Shown in pieces: positions 1 to 9,174 of a stretch of 39,878 nucleotides of DNA. The stretch covers positions 1-39,878 of the forward strand of contig CAJWWJ010000004.1 of NCBI GenBank assembly GCA_913048575.1, given 5' to 3'. Below the pieces are notes generated by a model. That model saw nothing but the letters and a program-made list of their open reading frames with translations. It was not told the DNA's origin and searched no databases. The stretch comes from an uncultured Halieaceae bacterium (lineage in GTDB: Bacteria > Pseudomonadota > Gammaproteobacteria > Pseudomonadales > Halieaceae). How positions within the stretch are numbered: the first letter of the stretch is position 1; every line of letters begins with the position of its first letter. The position numbers and the translations under genes are program-made.

Positions 1-2
1 TT

Positions 3-539
3 GATGTGATGCTGTCAGACGGCGATACGTTCCAAGTCGGCGTCCTGAATGGCAACGCACTTCATGTACCGGGCCATACGCCCGCCTGCATGGCCTATCA
101 GCTGGGTGATGCGCTGTTTGCTGGCGACACACTGTTTATGCCCGATGCGGGTACCGCGCGCTGTGATTTTCCTGGTGGCGATGCGCGCACGCTATATGCC
201 TCTTGTCAGCGCTTGCTGGCGTTGCCCGATGATATACGCGTCTTTGTGTGTCACGACTATCAGCCCAATGGCCGGGCATTAGCTTTTGAATCCACCGTGG
301 CGCATCAGCGCGAAGACAATATCCATGTTGGCAGCGCTATCTCGGTCGATGAGTTTGTCTCTTTGCGCGAGGCGCGCGATGCAACTCTCGCCATGCCATC
401 ATTGATACTCCCCTCCCTACAGGTCAACATGCGAGCAGGGTATCTTCCTCCTCCTAATGGGCAGGGGCGGATGTTTTTAAAAGTGCCTATTAATGCCTTT
501 GGCGGTGTCCGCCTCGACCGGCTCCCAGCTAACAAATAA
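3..539 (+). CDS. Persulfide dioxygenase-type MBL-fold metallohydrolase (5'-truncated)
   Basis: C-terminal part of a metallo-beta-lactamase-fold protein of the ETHE1/Blh group. The frame is open to the left edge, so the first metal-binding motif (HxHxDH) lies outside the window. Visible are the HVPGHTPA metal ligand, AGDTLFMPD with the bridging aspartate, a CDFPGG segment typical of persulfide dioxygenases, and CHDYQPNGR carrying the last histidine. The FESTVAHQREDNIHV stretch also fits this subgroup. Members oxidise glutathione persulfide to sulfite using non-haem iron. The sulfide:quinone oxidoreductase 26 bp downstream and a SulP transporter beyond it support a sulfide-detoxification role. 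The family call is strong; the exact substrate is inferred from neighbours. A general glyoxalase-II-like hydrolase is the alternative. Confidence 0.78.
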   Translation, partial: DVMLSDGDTFQVGVLNGNALHVPGHTPACMAYQLGDALFAGDTLFMPDAGTARCDFPGGDARTLYASCQRLLALPDDIRVFVCHDYQPNGRALAFESTVAHQREDNIHVGSAISVDEFVSLREARDATLAMPSLILPSLQVNMRAGYLPPPNGQGRMFLKVPINAFGGVRLDRLPANK

Positions 540-565
540 TCCAACGCGCCCTGGAGGGCTTTGTC

Positions 566-1786
566 ATGACCACGCAATATTTTGATGTCGCTATTGTGGG
601 TGCCGGAGCCGCGGGTATCGCTACAGCGGCTAGCCTCAAACAACGTCAGCGGCATTTGTCTGTGGTCTTGATTGATCCAGCAGAAACCCACTACTACCAG
701 CCAGGTTGGACCATGGTGGGGGGCGGTGTTTTTCAAGCACCCAGCACCGCTCGCTCTACGGCATCCATCGTCCCCAAAAACGTTGTCTGGATCCAGCAAT
801 CGGTGCGTGACTTTCAGCCCGATGACAATGCGCTCTCGCTAGAGGATGGCAGCACGGTTCGTTACGAGCAGCTGGTCGTTGCCCCGGGGCTGACGCTCGA
901 TTGGGGTGGCGTTGAGGGCCTCTCAGAGAATTTGGGTCGCAATGGTGTGACCTCTAATTATGCGTATCACACAGCCTCCTACACCTGGGAGCTAGTTCAA
1001 AATTTGAAATCGGGTACCGCGCTATTCACACAGCCGCCAATGCCGATTAAATGCGCGGGAGCGCCACAAAAAGCCCTTTACCTCTCGGCGGATCATTGGC
1101 GTCGGCAAGGGTGTTTGCAGTCGATCGACGTTGAATTCTGCACTTCTACCCCTGGACTCTTCGGCGTGGCTGATTATGTGCCGGCTCTCATGGAGTACAT
1201 CGACCGATACGGCGTGCAGCTGAATTTCCAGACGACACTGACCCGCATTGACGGTGAGCAAAAAATCGCGACGTTCAAAGGCCCTGATGGCGAGTGTGAA
1301 AAATCCTTCGATATGATCCACGTGTGTCCACCGCAGCGCGCCCCGGATTTTATACGCCACTCCCCGCTGAGCGATGAGCAGGGATGGGTCGACGTCGATC
1401 AGACAACCTTGCAGCACAAGCGGTTCAGTAACGTTTGGTCTTGCGGTGATGTCATGAATACGCCGAATGCCAAGACCGCCGCAGCGGCGAGAGCGCAGGC
1501 TCCCGTGGTGGCCACTAACCTCATTGCTTACCGGGCAGGTCATCAGCAGCTGGCGCGTTATAACGGTTACGGATCCTGCCCACTAACAGTAGAGCGAGGC
1601 AAGATTGTATTGGCTGAATTTGGGTATGGAGGCGCCCTGCTCCCCACTTTCCCGAAAAGGATATTGAACGGTTTGCGCCCTACCCGCCTTGCTTGGCATT
1701 TAAAAGCCGATTTGCTGCCTTGGATTTACTGGAACGGCATGCTGAAAGGCCGCGAGTGGCTGGCGAGGCCTGAGATCCAGCAGTGA
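566..1786 (+). CDS. sqr: Sulfide:quinone oxidoreductase, type II-like
   Basis: FAD-dependent membrane-associated enzyme that oxidises sulfide to a persulfide and passes electrons to quinone. The 406-residue product starts with a dinucleotide-binding motif, VGAGAAG (residues 11-17), then HYYQPGWTMVGGG (42-54), which resembles the mitochondrial SQOR signature. The two redox cysteines of the type II enzymes are present: C163 in IKCAGAPQKA and C338 in GYGSCPLT. A second FAD contact is SCGDVMNTPNAKTAAA (292-307). An SD-like GGAGG (552-556) precedes the ATG by 9 nt. The gene lies between the persulfide dioxygenase and a SulP transporter, whose GTG start overlaps its stop by 4 nt, so the three genes probably form one operon. 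No regulator is visible in the window. Confidence 0.9.
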   Translation: MTTQYFDVAIVGAGAAGIATAASLKQRQRHLSVVLIDPAETHYYQPGWTMVGGGVFQAPSTARSTASIVPKNVVWIQQSVRDFQPDDNALSLEDGSTVRYEQLVVAPGLTLDWGGVEGLSENLGRNGVTSNYAYHTASYTWELVQNLKSGTALFTQPPMPIKCAGAPQKALYLSADHWRRQGCLQSIDVEFCTSTPGLFGVADYVPALMEYIDRYGVQLNFQTTLTRIDGEQKIATFKGPDGECEKSFDMIHVCPPQRAPDFIRHSPLSDEQGWVDVDQTTLQHKRFSNVWSCGDVMNTPNAKTAAAARAQAPVVATNLIAYRAGHQQLARYNGYGSCPLTVERGKIVLAEFGYGGALLPTFPKRILNGLRPTRLAWHLKADLLPWIYWNGMLKGREWLARPEIQQ

Positions 1787-3531
1787 AACTCGACACGCAC
1801 AGGCGGCACTCACTCTTTCCGCCTGCGGAGTGGCTTGCAGGTTACCAGCGTCATAATTTGCTCAACGATACTGTGGCTGCAGTGATCGTCACGATGCTGC
1901 TGATCCCCCAATCGCTCGCTTATGCGCTGCTCGCGGGGTTGCCGGCGGAAATGGGCCTTTACGCCTGTATTTTACCCCTGCTTGCTTACGCAGCCTTCGG
2001 CAGCAGTCGAACCTTGTCGGTCGGTCCAGTCGCCGTGGCCTCGCTAATGACCGCCTCTGCGGTGGGCGCCGTTGCAGCCGAAGGCACCGTCGATTACGCG
2101 ACGGCGGCGACCACGCTGGCACTGCTGGGGGGCATCATTTTACTCGTCCTGGGTTTTTTAAAGTTTGGATTTGTCGCCAACTTCCTTTCCCATTCAGTGG
2201 TCTCGGGCTTTATCACCGCTTCGGGGATTATTATCGCCGTAGGGCAATTGGGCCCCCTCATCGGTATTTCCATTAAGGGCGATACCGCACCAGTGTTGCT
2301 GTCAGGACTGTTTGATCAACTCACTGAAATCCATTTATTGACCTGCATCATCGGTGCAGCTGCTATCGGGTTTTTGCTGTTTGCTCGTTATCGGCTCGCT
2401 GCACTCCTGAGTCGTGTCGGCTGTAGCGAGAACACTGCCAGCATCATCGTTCGTGCGGCGCCCATCTTAGTCATGATAGTGGTCATTCCCCTATCGGCCT
2501 TCCGCGACTTCGAATCGCTCGGCGTTCCTTTGGTAGGCCATGTCCCGCGTGGCTTACCGCCATTCAGCGCGCCCAATATTAGTTGGCATTTGCTCGAAGT
2601 GTTGGCGCTCCCTGCACTCTTGATTGCCTTGATTGGATTTGTAGAGTCGGTGTCGGTGGGTAAAACACTCGGCGCGAAAAAACGACAAAAAGTTGATGCT
2701 AATCAAGAACTGTTGGGGCTGGGTGCTGCCAATACCGCGGCAGCGCTGTCGGGTGGTTTTCCCGTCACGGGCGGCTTTTCTAGATCGGTTGTGAATTTTG
2801 ATGCAGGTGCCGATACGCAGATGGCCTCCATATTAACGGCGCTCGGTATCACCTTGGCCGCACTCTTTTTGACCCCTGCACTCTATTTCTTACCCAAGGC
2901 AGTGTTAGCTGCCACGATAATTGGTGCCGTCATCAGCCTCATTGATTGGGACGTCATCGCCAAGGCGCACCGTTTTGCCCTCGGTGATTTCGTGGCGGTG
3001 ACATTGACGTTGCTAGTCACACTAATAGCGGGCGTTGAACTGGGCGTCCTCACGGGGGTGGCGGTCTCAATTGGTTTGCATCTTCATCAAACCAGCCATC
3101 CGCACTTTGCGGTGGTGGGACAAGTGCCCGGCTCTGAACATTTCCGCAATGTGATGCGCCACGACGTGATTACGCATGACCACATTTTATCGATACGCAT
3201 CGACGAGTCGCTATACTTTGCCAATGCCGCTTATCTCGAGACGGTCGTTTACGATCAAATAGCGGCACACCAGAATTTAAAGCATGTGATTATTATGTGT
3301 CCTGCGGTTAACACCATTGATCTGAGCGCCCTCGAAGCGCTTGGCGAGATCAACCTGCGTCTTATCGATTGGGGCATCGCATTACATTTGAGCGAGGTGA
3401 AGGGCCCGGTTATGGATGCCTTGGGCCGCAGTCACTTTTTGCAGGAGTTGTCAGGTGATGTGTTCTTGTCTCAGCATGTGGCCGTTGCCTCATTATCGGC
3501 TAGAGAAAGCGCTGATCTTGCTCCGACCTGA
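1783..3531 (+). CDS. SulP family inorganic anion transporter with STAS domain
   Basis: Inner-membrane SLC26/SulP transporter of 582 residues, the usual size for bacterial members. The N-terminal two thirds hold about 10-12 hydrophobic segments, with the family signature around IPQSLAYALLAGLPAEMGLY near residue 42. The C-terminal part (about 465-565) is a cytoplasmic STAS domain, including the HVIIMCPAVNTIDLSALEAL stretch. The GTG start overlaps the sulfide:quinone oxidoreductase stop (GTGA), implying translational coupling. Family members carry sulfate, bicarbonate or other anions. Given the sulfide-oxidising neighbours, export or exchange of sulfite or sulfate is a reasonable inference, not shown by the sequence. 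The 3' end overlaps the end of convergent sohB by 32 nt. Confidence 0.94.
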   Translation: MKLDTHRRHSLFPPAEWLAGYQRHNLLNDTVAAVIVTMLLIPQSLAYALLAGLPAEMGLYACILPLLAYAAFGSSRTLSVGPVAVASLMTASAVGAVAAEGTVDYATAATTLALLGGIILLVLGFLKFGFVANFLSHSVVSGFITASGIIIAVGQLGPLIGISIKGDTAPVLLSGLFDQLTEIHLLTCIIGAAAIGFLLFARYRLAALLSRVGCSENTASIIVRAAPILVMIVVIPLSAFRDFESLGVPLVGHVPRGLPPFSAPNISWHLLEVLALPALLIALIGFVESVSVGKTLGAKKRQKVDANQELLGLGAANTAAALSGGFPVTGGFSRSVVNFDAGADTQMASILTALGITLAALFLTPALYFLPKAVLAATIIGAVISLIDWDVIAKAHRFALGDFVAVTLTLLVTLIAGVELGVLTGVAVSIGLHLHQTSHPHFAVVGQVPGSEHFRNVMRHDVITHDHILSIRIDESLYFANAAYLETVVYDQIAAHQNLKHVIIMCPAVNTIDLSALEALGEINLRLIDWGIALHLSEVKGPVMDALGRSHFLQELSGDVFLSQHVAVASLSARESADLAPT

Positions 3532-4561
3532 GGAGTCGCCGAAACCCTCGCTCTACCGCTACCTCTGCCGCGGCACCGAGGCGCTCTTGCCAGCCACGCT
3601 TCACTCGATAGCGTACCTCTATCAGGTCACTGTGTTCGACCCGCGACTGCAGAAAGGCGTCAGAAGTACTGAGTCGGTCTGTTAACTGCAAATCGAGCGC
3701 GCGCTGGCCGAACCAATACTCCCCTGTACTGACCTGATCAATCGCGACGATTGGCCGGTTAGCTGAGACAAACTCCTTAAATAAAATATGCACGTCGTCC
3801 AGATCTGCCTGAAACTTCTCGCGTGCCTTATCCGTATTCTCGCCAAAAAAAGTCAGGGTTCGCTTGAATTCTCCTGCCGTGTGCATTTCGACATCAATAT
3901 CATTTTTTTTGAGCAGGCGGTGAAAGTTAGGCAGCTGCGCGACGACGCCAATCGAACCTAAAATGGCAAACGGGGCGGCAATGATTTCATCAGCGACACA
4001 AGCCATCATGTAACCACCGCTTGCAGCAACCTTGTCTACCGACACCGTCAACTTAACGTTGGCTTCTTTCAATCGCAGGAGTTGACTCGCTGCCAAGCCA
4101 TAACCGTGGACGACACCGCCGCCGCTTTCAAGGCGCACCAGCACTTCATCTTTTTCTGACGCAACCGGCAAAATCGCCGACACTTCTTCCCGCAGTTGCG
4201 CAACGGCACTGGCCTGCATGTCACCGTCAAAGTCGATGACAAAGACGCGAGGGCGATGCTCAAATTCAGCTACGTCGTCCATTTTCGATGCGCGCTTCCG
4301 TGCCTTTTCTTCGACTTTCTTGGCTTTTTTCTTGGATTTTTCACGTGCCTTCGCGTCAGCCTCGTCCTCAGTCACCGCACGAAGGGATTCTTGATGTGCC
4401 TCATAACGCTCATTCAGTAGTCGTGCCTCGATGAAGCCATCATCCCCCGATCCTCGCTTTCGTTGGCTAATCGCCACTACGCCTGCCACTGCCGCGAGAA
4501 AGACCGCGAGTAAGATCAGTGCTTGAAGGAGAAATGAAGCGGTGTCGAAAAGAAAATCCAT
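3500..4561 (-). CDS. sohB: SohB, S49-family inner-membrane protease
   Basis: Signal-peptide-peptidase-A-related serine protease with a Ser/Lys dyad. The 353-residue protein has one N-terminal membrane segment (about 10-32), a Lys/Glu-rich charged linker (about 65-95, probably helical) and a C-terminal S49 domain. The nucleophile is S181 in VAASGGYMMA and the likely general base is K233 in GEFKRTLTFF; both sit three residues from the positions I recall for E. coli SohB. It probably acts on peptides or misfolded proteins at the periplasmic membrane face, though the family's substrates are poorly known. It follows nudC by 12 bp on the same strand and is probably co-transcribed. Its last 32 nt overlap the convergent SulP gene. 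Confidence 0.95.
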   Translation of the reverse strand: MDFLFDTASFLLQALILLAVFLAAVAGVVAISQRKRGSGDDGFIEARLLNERYEAHQESLRAVTEDEADAKAREKSKKKAKKVEEKARKRASKMDDVAEFEHRPRVFVIDFDGDMQASAVAQLREEVSAILPVASEKDEVLVRLESGGGVVHGYGLAASQLLRLKEANVKLTVSVDKVAASGGYMMACVADEIIAAPFAILGSIGVVAQLPNFHRLLKKNDIDVEMHTAGEFKRTLTFFGENTDKAREKFQADLDDVHILFKEFVSANRPIVAIDQVSTGEYWFGQRALDLQLTDRLSTSDAFLQSRVEHSDLIEVRYRVKRGWQERLGAAAEVAVERGFRRLLRSEQDQRFL

Positions 4562-4573
4562 AGCGGTTGACCG

Positions 4574-5383
4574 TTAATGAGCTTGAAGGAAGTGAGAGAT
4601 AAGCTGGCCCGATATGGACGCATTGGGAGGAGTGGGCGGCAGTGCGCTGGGATCAAACCAATCTGCTTCTTCAATCTCATCGGGGTTAGGTACGATCTCT
4701 CCCGATTGCCATTCGGCGAAGAAGCCGAGCATCACCTGACTCGGAAAGGGCCATGGCTGCGAGGTAAAATAACGAATATTGCCGACCTCGATGCCGACCT
4801 CTTCTCTAACCTCGCGCATCACCGTCTGCTCGCAGGTCTCTCCGGGTTCCATGAATCCTGCCAGCGTGCTGTAAAATCGCTTTTGGTAGCCTGCGGCTGC
4901 GGCGAGTAACAGTTTGTCACCTTTGGACACTAAGACGATCACGCAGGGCGATATTCGGGGATACACGCGCATTGAACAGTCGTCGCAAGCTACCGCCCTA
5001 CCGCCCTCGATGACCGAGGTTGGCGAGCCGCAGCGGCCGCAATAGCGGTGCGTGTCTTGCCAATGCAATAGTTGGTAGGCGCGTCCTTGAGCGTGGAACA
5101 GAGAGTCGTCTACGCGGCCCAGTAAGCTGTAAAGATTACCGCTCAGCGCCTCAAGTCCCGTATCGTTTGTTTCTGGGATCGAAAAAGCCCACGCTGCCTT
5201 GCCGCCCCAGTACCCCATCGGTACCGCCAGATCCCTGTTCAGACTCCACAGAGCGTCAGCCTCGGCTAGACGCCATGGCGCTCCTGGCTGTCCCCGGAGA
5301 GACGTCAGTGTGTTGCGGCCTGCAAAGACGAACGCCCAATCGTCCGCCTCGGGGCGCAGGGGCAAAACAGAAATATCTAGCAA
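4574..5383 (-). CDS. nudC: NudC, NAD+ diphosphatase / NAD-RNA decapping Nudix hydrolase
   Basis: Hydrolyses NAD(H) to NMN(H) and AMP; family members also remove NAD caps from RNA 5' ends. The 269-residue protein shows a four-cysteine zinc ribbon (C115, C118, C133, C136) and a complete Nudix box from G176 (GFMEPGETCEQ to REVREEVGI), with catalytic glutamates E191, E194 and E195. The NADH-pyrophosphatase hallmark SQPWPFPSQ follows at about 208-216. The only in-frame start near the 5' end is TTG (5383-5381) with a weak GGTGA upstream, so the exact N-terminus is less sure. Its stop lies 12 bp before sohB. The 248 bp to divergent nhaB must hold its promoter. Confidence 0.95.
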   Translation of the reverse strand: MLDISVLPLRPEADDWAFVFAGRNTLTSLRGQPGAPWRLAEADALWSLNRDLAVPMGYWGGKAAWAFSIPETNDTGLEALSGNLYSLLGRVDDSLFHAQGRAYQLLHWQDTHRYCGRCGSPTSVIEGGRAVACDDCSMRVYPRISPCVIVLVSKGDKLLLAAAAGYQKRFYSTLAGFMEPGETCEQTVMREVREEVGIEVGNIRYFTSQPWPFPSQVMLGFFAEWQSGEIVPNPDEIEEADWFDPSALPPTPPNASISGQLISHFLQAH

Positions 5384-5523
5384 AGTGAGATCACCGAAAA
5401 ACGCGCAGCGGTTAGTCTAGGAACCCATCGCCGCAAGTACAAGAACCAAGTGATGCTATTCGCCGTATATTTTCTAAATCAATGGATAAGGGTGCATCTC
5501 TTCCGCCGATGAGGTTTAATCCA

Positions 5524-5599
5524 CGACGCCTGCGTCGCTCTGAGCAACAGGGTCACGGTAGGCGATAAGGTGTGACGATCGGTCCAAAGACCCTGATCG
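5524..5599 (+). promoter_or_regulatory. Candidate structured leader of nhaB
   Basis: Two hairpins lie in the 248-bp gap before nhaB. One is CGACG-CCTG-CGTCG (5524-5537). The other pairs CGATC+GGTC (5576-5584) with GACC+GATCG (5589-5599) across a CAAA loop, with a two-base CT bulge. The second ends about 32 nt before the nhaB ATG. No T-tract follows, so it is not an intrinsic terminator. A cis-regulatory role, such as an ion-responsive leader, is speculation. I did not recognise a known riboswitch consensus. Confidence 0.3.
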
Positions 5600-5631
5600 C
5601 GACTTGATACTAACGATAACGGATAAAAATT

Positions 5632-7137
5632 ATGAGTGAGTCCCCTGTCAGTGCCCTCTGGTCCAATTTTTTAGGCGAATCACCCCGCTGGTACAAGCAA
5701 ACCATTATCGCCTTTCTTGTTTTGAATCCGTTTATATTGCTAGGCGCGGGACCGGTAGTCGCTGGTTGGGCGCTAGTGGGCGAGTTTATTTTTACACTGG
5801 CGCTAGCACTGCGGTGTTATCCGCTCCAACCCGGTGGGCTCCTCGCTATAGAAGGAATCCTGCTGGGGCTTGCTGACCCGCACAGCGTCTACCATGAGGC
5901 TGAGGCCAATTTCGAAGTCATCCTGTTGCTGATGTTTATGGTGGCGGGCATTTATTTTATGAAAGACCTGCTGTTGTTTGTCTTCACAAAAATTCTGTTG
6001 AACGTTCGATCCAAAAAGTTCCTGGCCTTCTTGTTCTCAATCGTGTCTGCAGTGTTGTCGGCGTTTCTTGATGCTCTGACGGTGACGGCGGTGTTGATCA
6101 GCGTGGGCGTTGGCTTTTACGCCGTCTTTCACCGCGTGGCGTCGGGTGCTTCGCTGTCGGATCAGCAGCACGACCATACGCATGATCGAGCGGTGAATAC
6201 CGCGTCAGAGAATGATCTTGAAACGTTCCGTGCTTTCTTGCGTAGCCTGCTGATGCACGGAGCTGTTGGTACTGCGCTGGGCGGTGTTTGCACGTTGGTG
6301 GGTGAACCACAAAACCTATTGATTGCGAGCGTTGCCGGATGGGACTTTCAGACTTTCTTCATGAACATGGCACCGATCACGATGCCTGTACTGGTGTGTG
6401 GATTGATCACCTGTGTCTTACTGGAGATGACCGGATGGTTTGGTTACGGGGCATTAATGCCTGCCAATGTTCGACAAGTCTTAGTCGAGTTCGATGAGGG
6501 CCAGCAGAGTAGTGCGACGCCACGGACTAAGATGAAGCTACTGGTTCAAGCCGTTGTAGCGGGCATCTTAGTTTTTTCGCTGGCTCTTCATCTGGCTGCA
6601 GTCGGATTGATCGGCTTATTAGTCATTGTGTTGTTGACGGCCTTTAACGGCATCACCGATGAACACGATATTGGACACGCGTTTCAGGAAGCACTGCCCT
6701 TCACGGCGCTGCTCGTGGTCTTTTTTGCCGTTGTTGCCGTCATTCACGAGCAGCATTTATTTACGCCCGTTATTGACGCCGTGTTGGCGATGTCCGACGA
6801 GGTGCGGCCGGCTATGTTCTTCCTCGCCAATGGACTGCTCTCGGCGATTTCAGACAATGTTTTTGTTGCGACCGTTTATATTTCCGAAATTGACGCGGCA
6901 TTAAAGGCTGGTGAGATTGATCGAGCTGAGTTTGACCGGCTGGCGATTGCCATCAATACGGGCACCAACCTGCCGTCTGTTGCAACGCCGAATGGTCAAG
7001 CCGCCTTCTTATTCCTGCTGACCTCTGCGTTGGCGCCACTGATTCGACTGTCCTATGGCACGATGGTGGTCATGGCATTGCCTTACACCATCGTACTCAC
7101 CGGGGTCGGGCTGTTAGCCGTCACGATCGCGCTGTAA
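5632..7137 (+). CDS. nhaB: NhaB Na+/H+ antiporter
   Basis: Inner-membrane antiporter that expels Na+ in exchange for H+, supporting pH and sodium homeostasis. The 501 residues (E. coli NhaB is a little over 500) contain about 12 hydrophobic segments. The N-terminal [19 protein letters not shown], the [20 protein letters not shown] segment and the [19 protein letters not shown] stretch near residue 445 are characteristic of NhaB rather than NhaA or NhaD. A His-rich loop (QQHDHTHD, about 178-185) lies between membrane segments. The gene stands alone, preceded by a leader with two hairpins. Its TAA abuts the stop of convergent dnaQ with no bases between and no visible terminator. A sodium antiporter of this type suits a marine or brackish host. 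Confidence 0.97.
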   Translation: MSESPVSALWSNFLGESPRWYKQTIIAFLVLNPFILLGAGPVVAGWALVGEFIFTLALALRCYPLQPGGLLAIEGILLGLADPHSVYHEAEANFEVILLLMFMVAGIYFMKDLLLFVFTKILLNVRSKKFLAFLFSIVSAVLSAFLDALTVTAVLISVGVGFYAVFHRVASGASLSDQQHDHTHDRAVNTASENDLETFRAFLRSLLMHGAVGTALGGVCTLVGEPQNLLIASVAGWDFQTFFMNMAPITMPVLVCGLITCVLLEMTGWFGYGALMPANVRQVLVEFDEGQQSSATPRTKMKLLVQAVVAGILVFSLALHLAAVGLIGLLVIVLLTAFNGITDEHDIGHAFQEALPFTALLVVFFAVVAVIHEQHLFTPVIDAVLAMSDEVRPAMFFLANGLLSAISDNVFVATVYISEIDAALKAGEIDRAEFDRLAIAINTGTNLPSVATPNGQAAFLFLLTSALAPLIRLSYGTMVVMALPYTIVLTGVGLLAVTIAL

Positions 7138-7872
7138 CTACCCCTGCGGAGAGGCACGACGCCAAAGCGCCTCTCCAGACTCCTGATCGAGTTCCCTGAG
7201 CTTCTGCTCGTGTCGTTCGACCTCCTCTGGTGTCGCGCGCAAGACAGCAAGCTTAGGACGATCAGCAGGCAATGGTCGGATACTGGATGCTTGCATCGTC
7301 CCGCTTCCTTGAGTGCCCGGGCCGTCAGACCCCAGCCCTAACGACGTTTGACCGCCTGTCATGGCTAGATAAACTTCGGCGAGAATCTCGGCGTCTAATA
7401 GCGCGCCGTGTAGACTTCTACTGGTATTGTCAATTTCATAACGCTGACACAAAGCATCTAAATTATTGCGCTGACCGGGGTGCTTATGGCGAGCCATTTG
7501 CAACGTATCGGTCACCTCGCAAATATCTCTGACCGCTTCACTGCCCGGACTTAATCGCGACAGCTCTGCGTCGATGAAGCCCACATCAAACGGCGCATTG
7601 TGAATCACGAGCTCAGCCCCTCGAATGAATTCGATAAACTCATCGGCAGCTTGCTTGAAAGTCGGTTTTCCCAATAAAAAATCGAGCGTAATGCCATGAA
7701 CTTCCATGGCGCCTGCGTCGATGTCTCGCTCAGGGTGCAAATATTGATGGTAATGACGCCCCGTAACACGACGATTCAGTAACTCCACACAGCCAATCTC
7801 AATAATCCGATGACCTTGATTGACCTCCAACCCAGTGGTTTCTGTGTCCAGCACTATTTGACGTCTATCCAC
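7138..7872 (-). CDS. dnaQ: DNA polymerase III epsilon subunit (proofreading exonuclease)
   Basis: 3'-5' proofreading exonuclease of the replicative polymerase core, 244 residues (E. coli about 243). DEDDh exonuclease motifs are intact: LDTETTGLE (ExoI, D9 and E11), HNAPFDVGF (ExoII) and [14 protein letters not shown] (ExoIII, His plus Asp). The C-terminal tail after about 185 is low-complexity Gly/Ser followed by a charged helix, as expected for the segment that binds the alpha subunit. It overlaps the end of rnhA by 8 nt, so the two are translationally linked, matching the rnhA-dnaQ neighbourhood of E. coli (though co-directional here). Confidence 0.96.
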   Translation of the reverse strand: MDRRQIVLDTETTGLEVNQGHRIIEIGCVELLNRRVTGRHYHQYLHPERDIDAGAMEVHGITLDFLLGKPTFKQAADEFIEFIRGAELVIHNAPFDVGFIDAELSRLSPGSEAVRDICEVTDTLQMARHKHPGQRNNLDALCQRYEIDNTSRSLHGALLDAEILAEVYLAMTGGQTSLGLGSDGPGTQGSGTMQASSIRPLPADRPKLAVLRATPEEVERHEQKLRELDQESGEALWRRASPQG

Positions 7873-8314
7873 GATCGTTCCTCTTCAATGCGCTCATACC
7901 CTCGTTTGCGAGGGTGTCTGCGCGCTCATTTTCCGGGTGCCCGCTATGTCCTTTAACCCATAACCACTCAACCGTGTGTTGCGCCACACAGTCCTCGAGT
8001 TGCTGCCATAAGTCTTGATTCTTGACGGGTTTTTTGGCGGCGGTCTTCCAGCCATTGCGCTTCCAATTACTGAGCCACTTGGTAATGCCATCCTTCACAT
8101 AAGTGGAGTCAGTTGTCAGTGCAATATGACAAGGCTCCTTCAGGGCTTTTAACGCCTCAATTGCGGCGGTTAGCTCCATCCGATTATTAGTCGTATCGCT
8201 CTCGCCCCCCTTCAGTTCTCGTTCATGATCCCCAAACTGCAGCACCACACCCCATCCCCCAGGGCCAGGGTTACCGCTACAGGCGCCATCGGTATACGCT
8301 TTGACAGATCTCAT
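7865..8314 (-). CDS. rnhA: Ribonuclease HI
   Basis: Degrades the RNA strand of RNA:DNA hybrids (primers, R-loops). With the ATG at 8314 the product is 149 residues, close to the family norm of about 155. Catalytic residues are D9 ([16 protein letters not shown]), E47 (NRMELTAAI), D69 (TTDSTYV) and D133 (ERADTLANE), with H123 in [14 protein letters not shown] longer frame opens at a TTG 15 nt upstream, but the ATG overlaps the upstream methyltransferase stop as ATGA and begins right before the conserved first strand, so I prefer the ATG. It sits in the methyltransferase-rnhA-dnaQ operon, overlapping both neighbours. Confidence 0.98.
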   Translation of the reverse strand: MRSVKAYTDGACSGNPGPGGWGVVLQFGDHERELKGGESDTTNNRMELTAAIEALKALKEPCHIALTTDSTYVKDGITKWLSNWKRNGWKTAAKKPVKNQDLWQQLEDCVAQHTVEWLWVKGHSGHPENERADTLANEGMSALKRNDRG

Positions 8315-9123
8315 CGTTGTGGACCCCAAGGGTCGTCGACCTTCACCTTGACTTGCCGTGGCACCGTGACGCCGCCCTGAGACTTACCGAGCGGAATCGC
8401 GATCAGTCGGGGCTTATCGATGATGTTGAGACCGCTATCGAGGCGGGCCGACACCCGCTTTCGCCCATGAATGAGGTAAGCATTACCGATGGGGGCGTTC
8501 TGTTTTCTCAACCAGCGCTCGATGGCAGTGATCATGGCCCGAAGCCGTCCCCGTCCTACGGGGACGAGCGGGGCTAGGTACTGCGGCTCACCGTGCGAAA
8601 AACCCAACAGGGCGAGCCAGTCACGCATTTTACGACTGCTGGCCGCGGGTAGGTTCTTGCGGCGTAAAAGATGATTCACCCATCGCCCGACGCCCCACAA
8701 ACTGAGCGGATTGAAACTGACAACAAACAAATGGCCATTGGGCACCAGTACCCGCTGACATTCTCGTAACACCTCATGCGGGGTGGGCGACACATTTAAG
8801 GTATGGCACAGCACCAAGGCATCAATCGAGTCTGAGGCGAAGGGTAATTCGCTGCTCATACCCACGACAGGCTGGAAGCCCGGCGCTGCACTGGGCCGAG
8901 TCGCCAAGCAAAAAATACGTTGCGTTTTTCCTAGCCGGCTGAAATCTAGGCCGATATCGGCACCGGTGACGAGCATGTGATAGCCAAAGACTTGTTCTAG
9001 CCGATTATTCAATGCGTCACTCAACTGCTCGGTCAGTGCGCGCCCCATAGCCTTCTCTTTGTACCACTGTCCGAGCGCATCTCGATTGACAGATTCTTGC
9101 GGAAAAGGACTGGTCACATTCAT
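8311..9123 (-). CDS. Class I SAM-dependent methyltransferase, YafS-like
   Basis: Predicted cytoplasmic methyltransferase of 270 residues. The Rossmann core appears as [14 protein letters not shown] (motif I region, about 49-62, with a degenerate glycine-rich loop), [13 protein letters not shown] (motif II/III, about 98-110) and [25 protein letters not shown] (about 120-145), typical of Methyltransf_11 proteins. It is the first gene of the rnhA-dnaQ operon and divergent from gloB, which matches the E. coli gloB-yafS-rnhA-dnaQ locus and supports a YafS-type assignment. No substrate is established for this group as far as I know. The loop lacks the usual GxGxG spacing, so SAM binding is likely but not proven by motif alone. 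Confidence 0.82.
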   Translation of the reverse strand: MNVTSPFPQESVNRDALGQWYKEKAMGRALTEQLSDALNNRLEQVFGYHMLVTGADIGLDFSRLGKTQRIFCLATRPSAAPGFQPVVGMSSELPFASDSIDALVLCHTLNVSPTPHEVLRECQRVLVPNGHLFVVSFNPLSLWGVGRWVNHLLRRKNLPAASSRKMRDWLALLGFSHGEPQYLAPLVPVGRGRLRAMITAIERWLRKQNAPIGNAYLIHGRKRVSARLDSGLNIIDKPRLIAIPLGKSQGGVTVPRQVKVKVDDPWGPQR

Positions 9124-9174
9124 GGGCAGCAGGTAGCCTCGCTAAATAAACTGAAACATTAAGGTAAGACGCTG

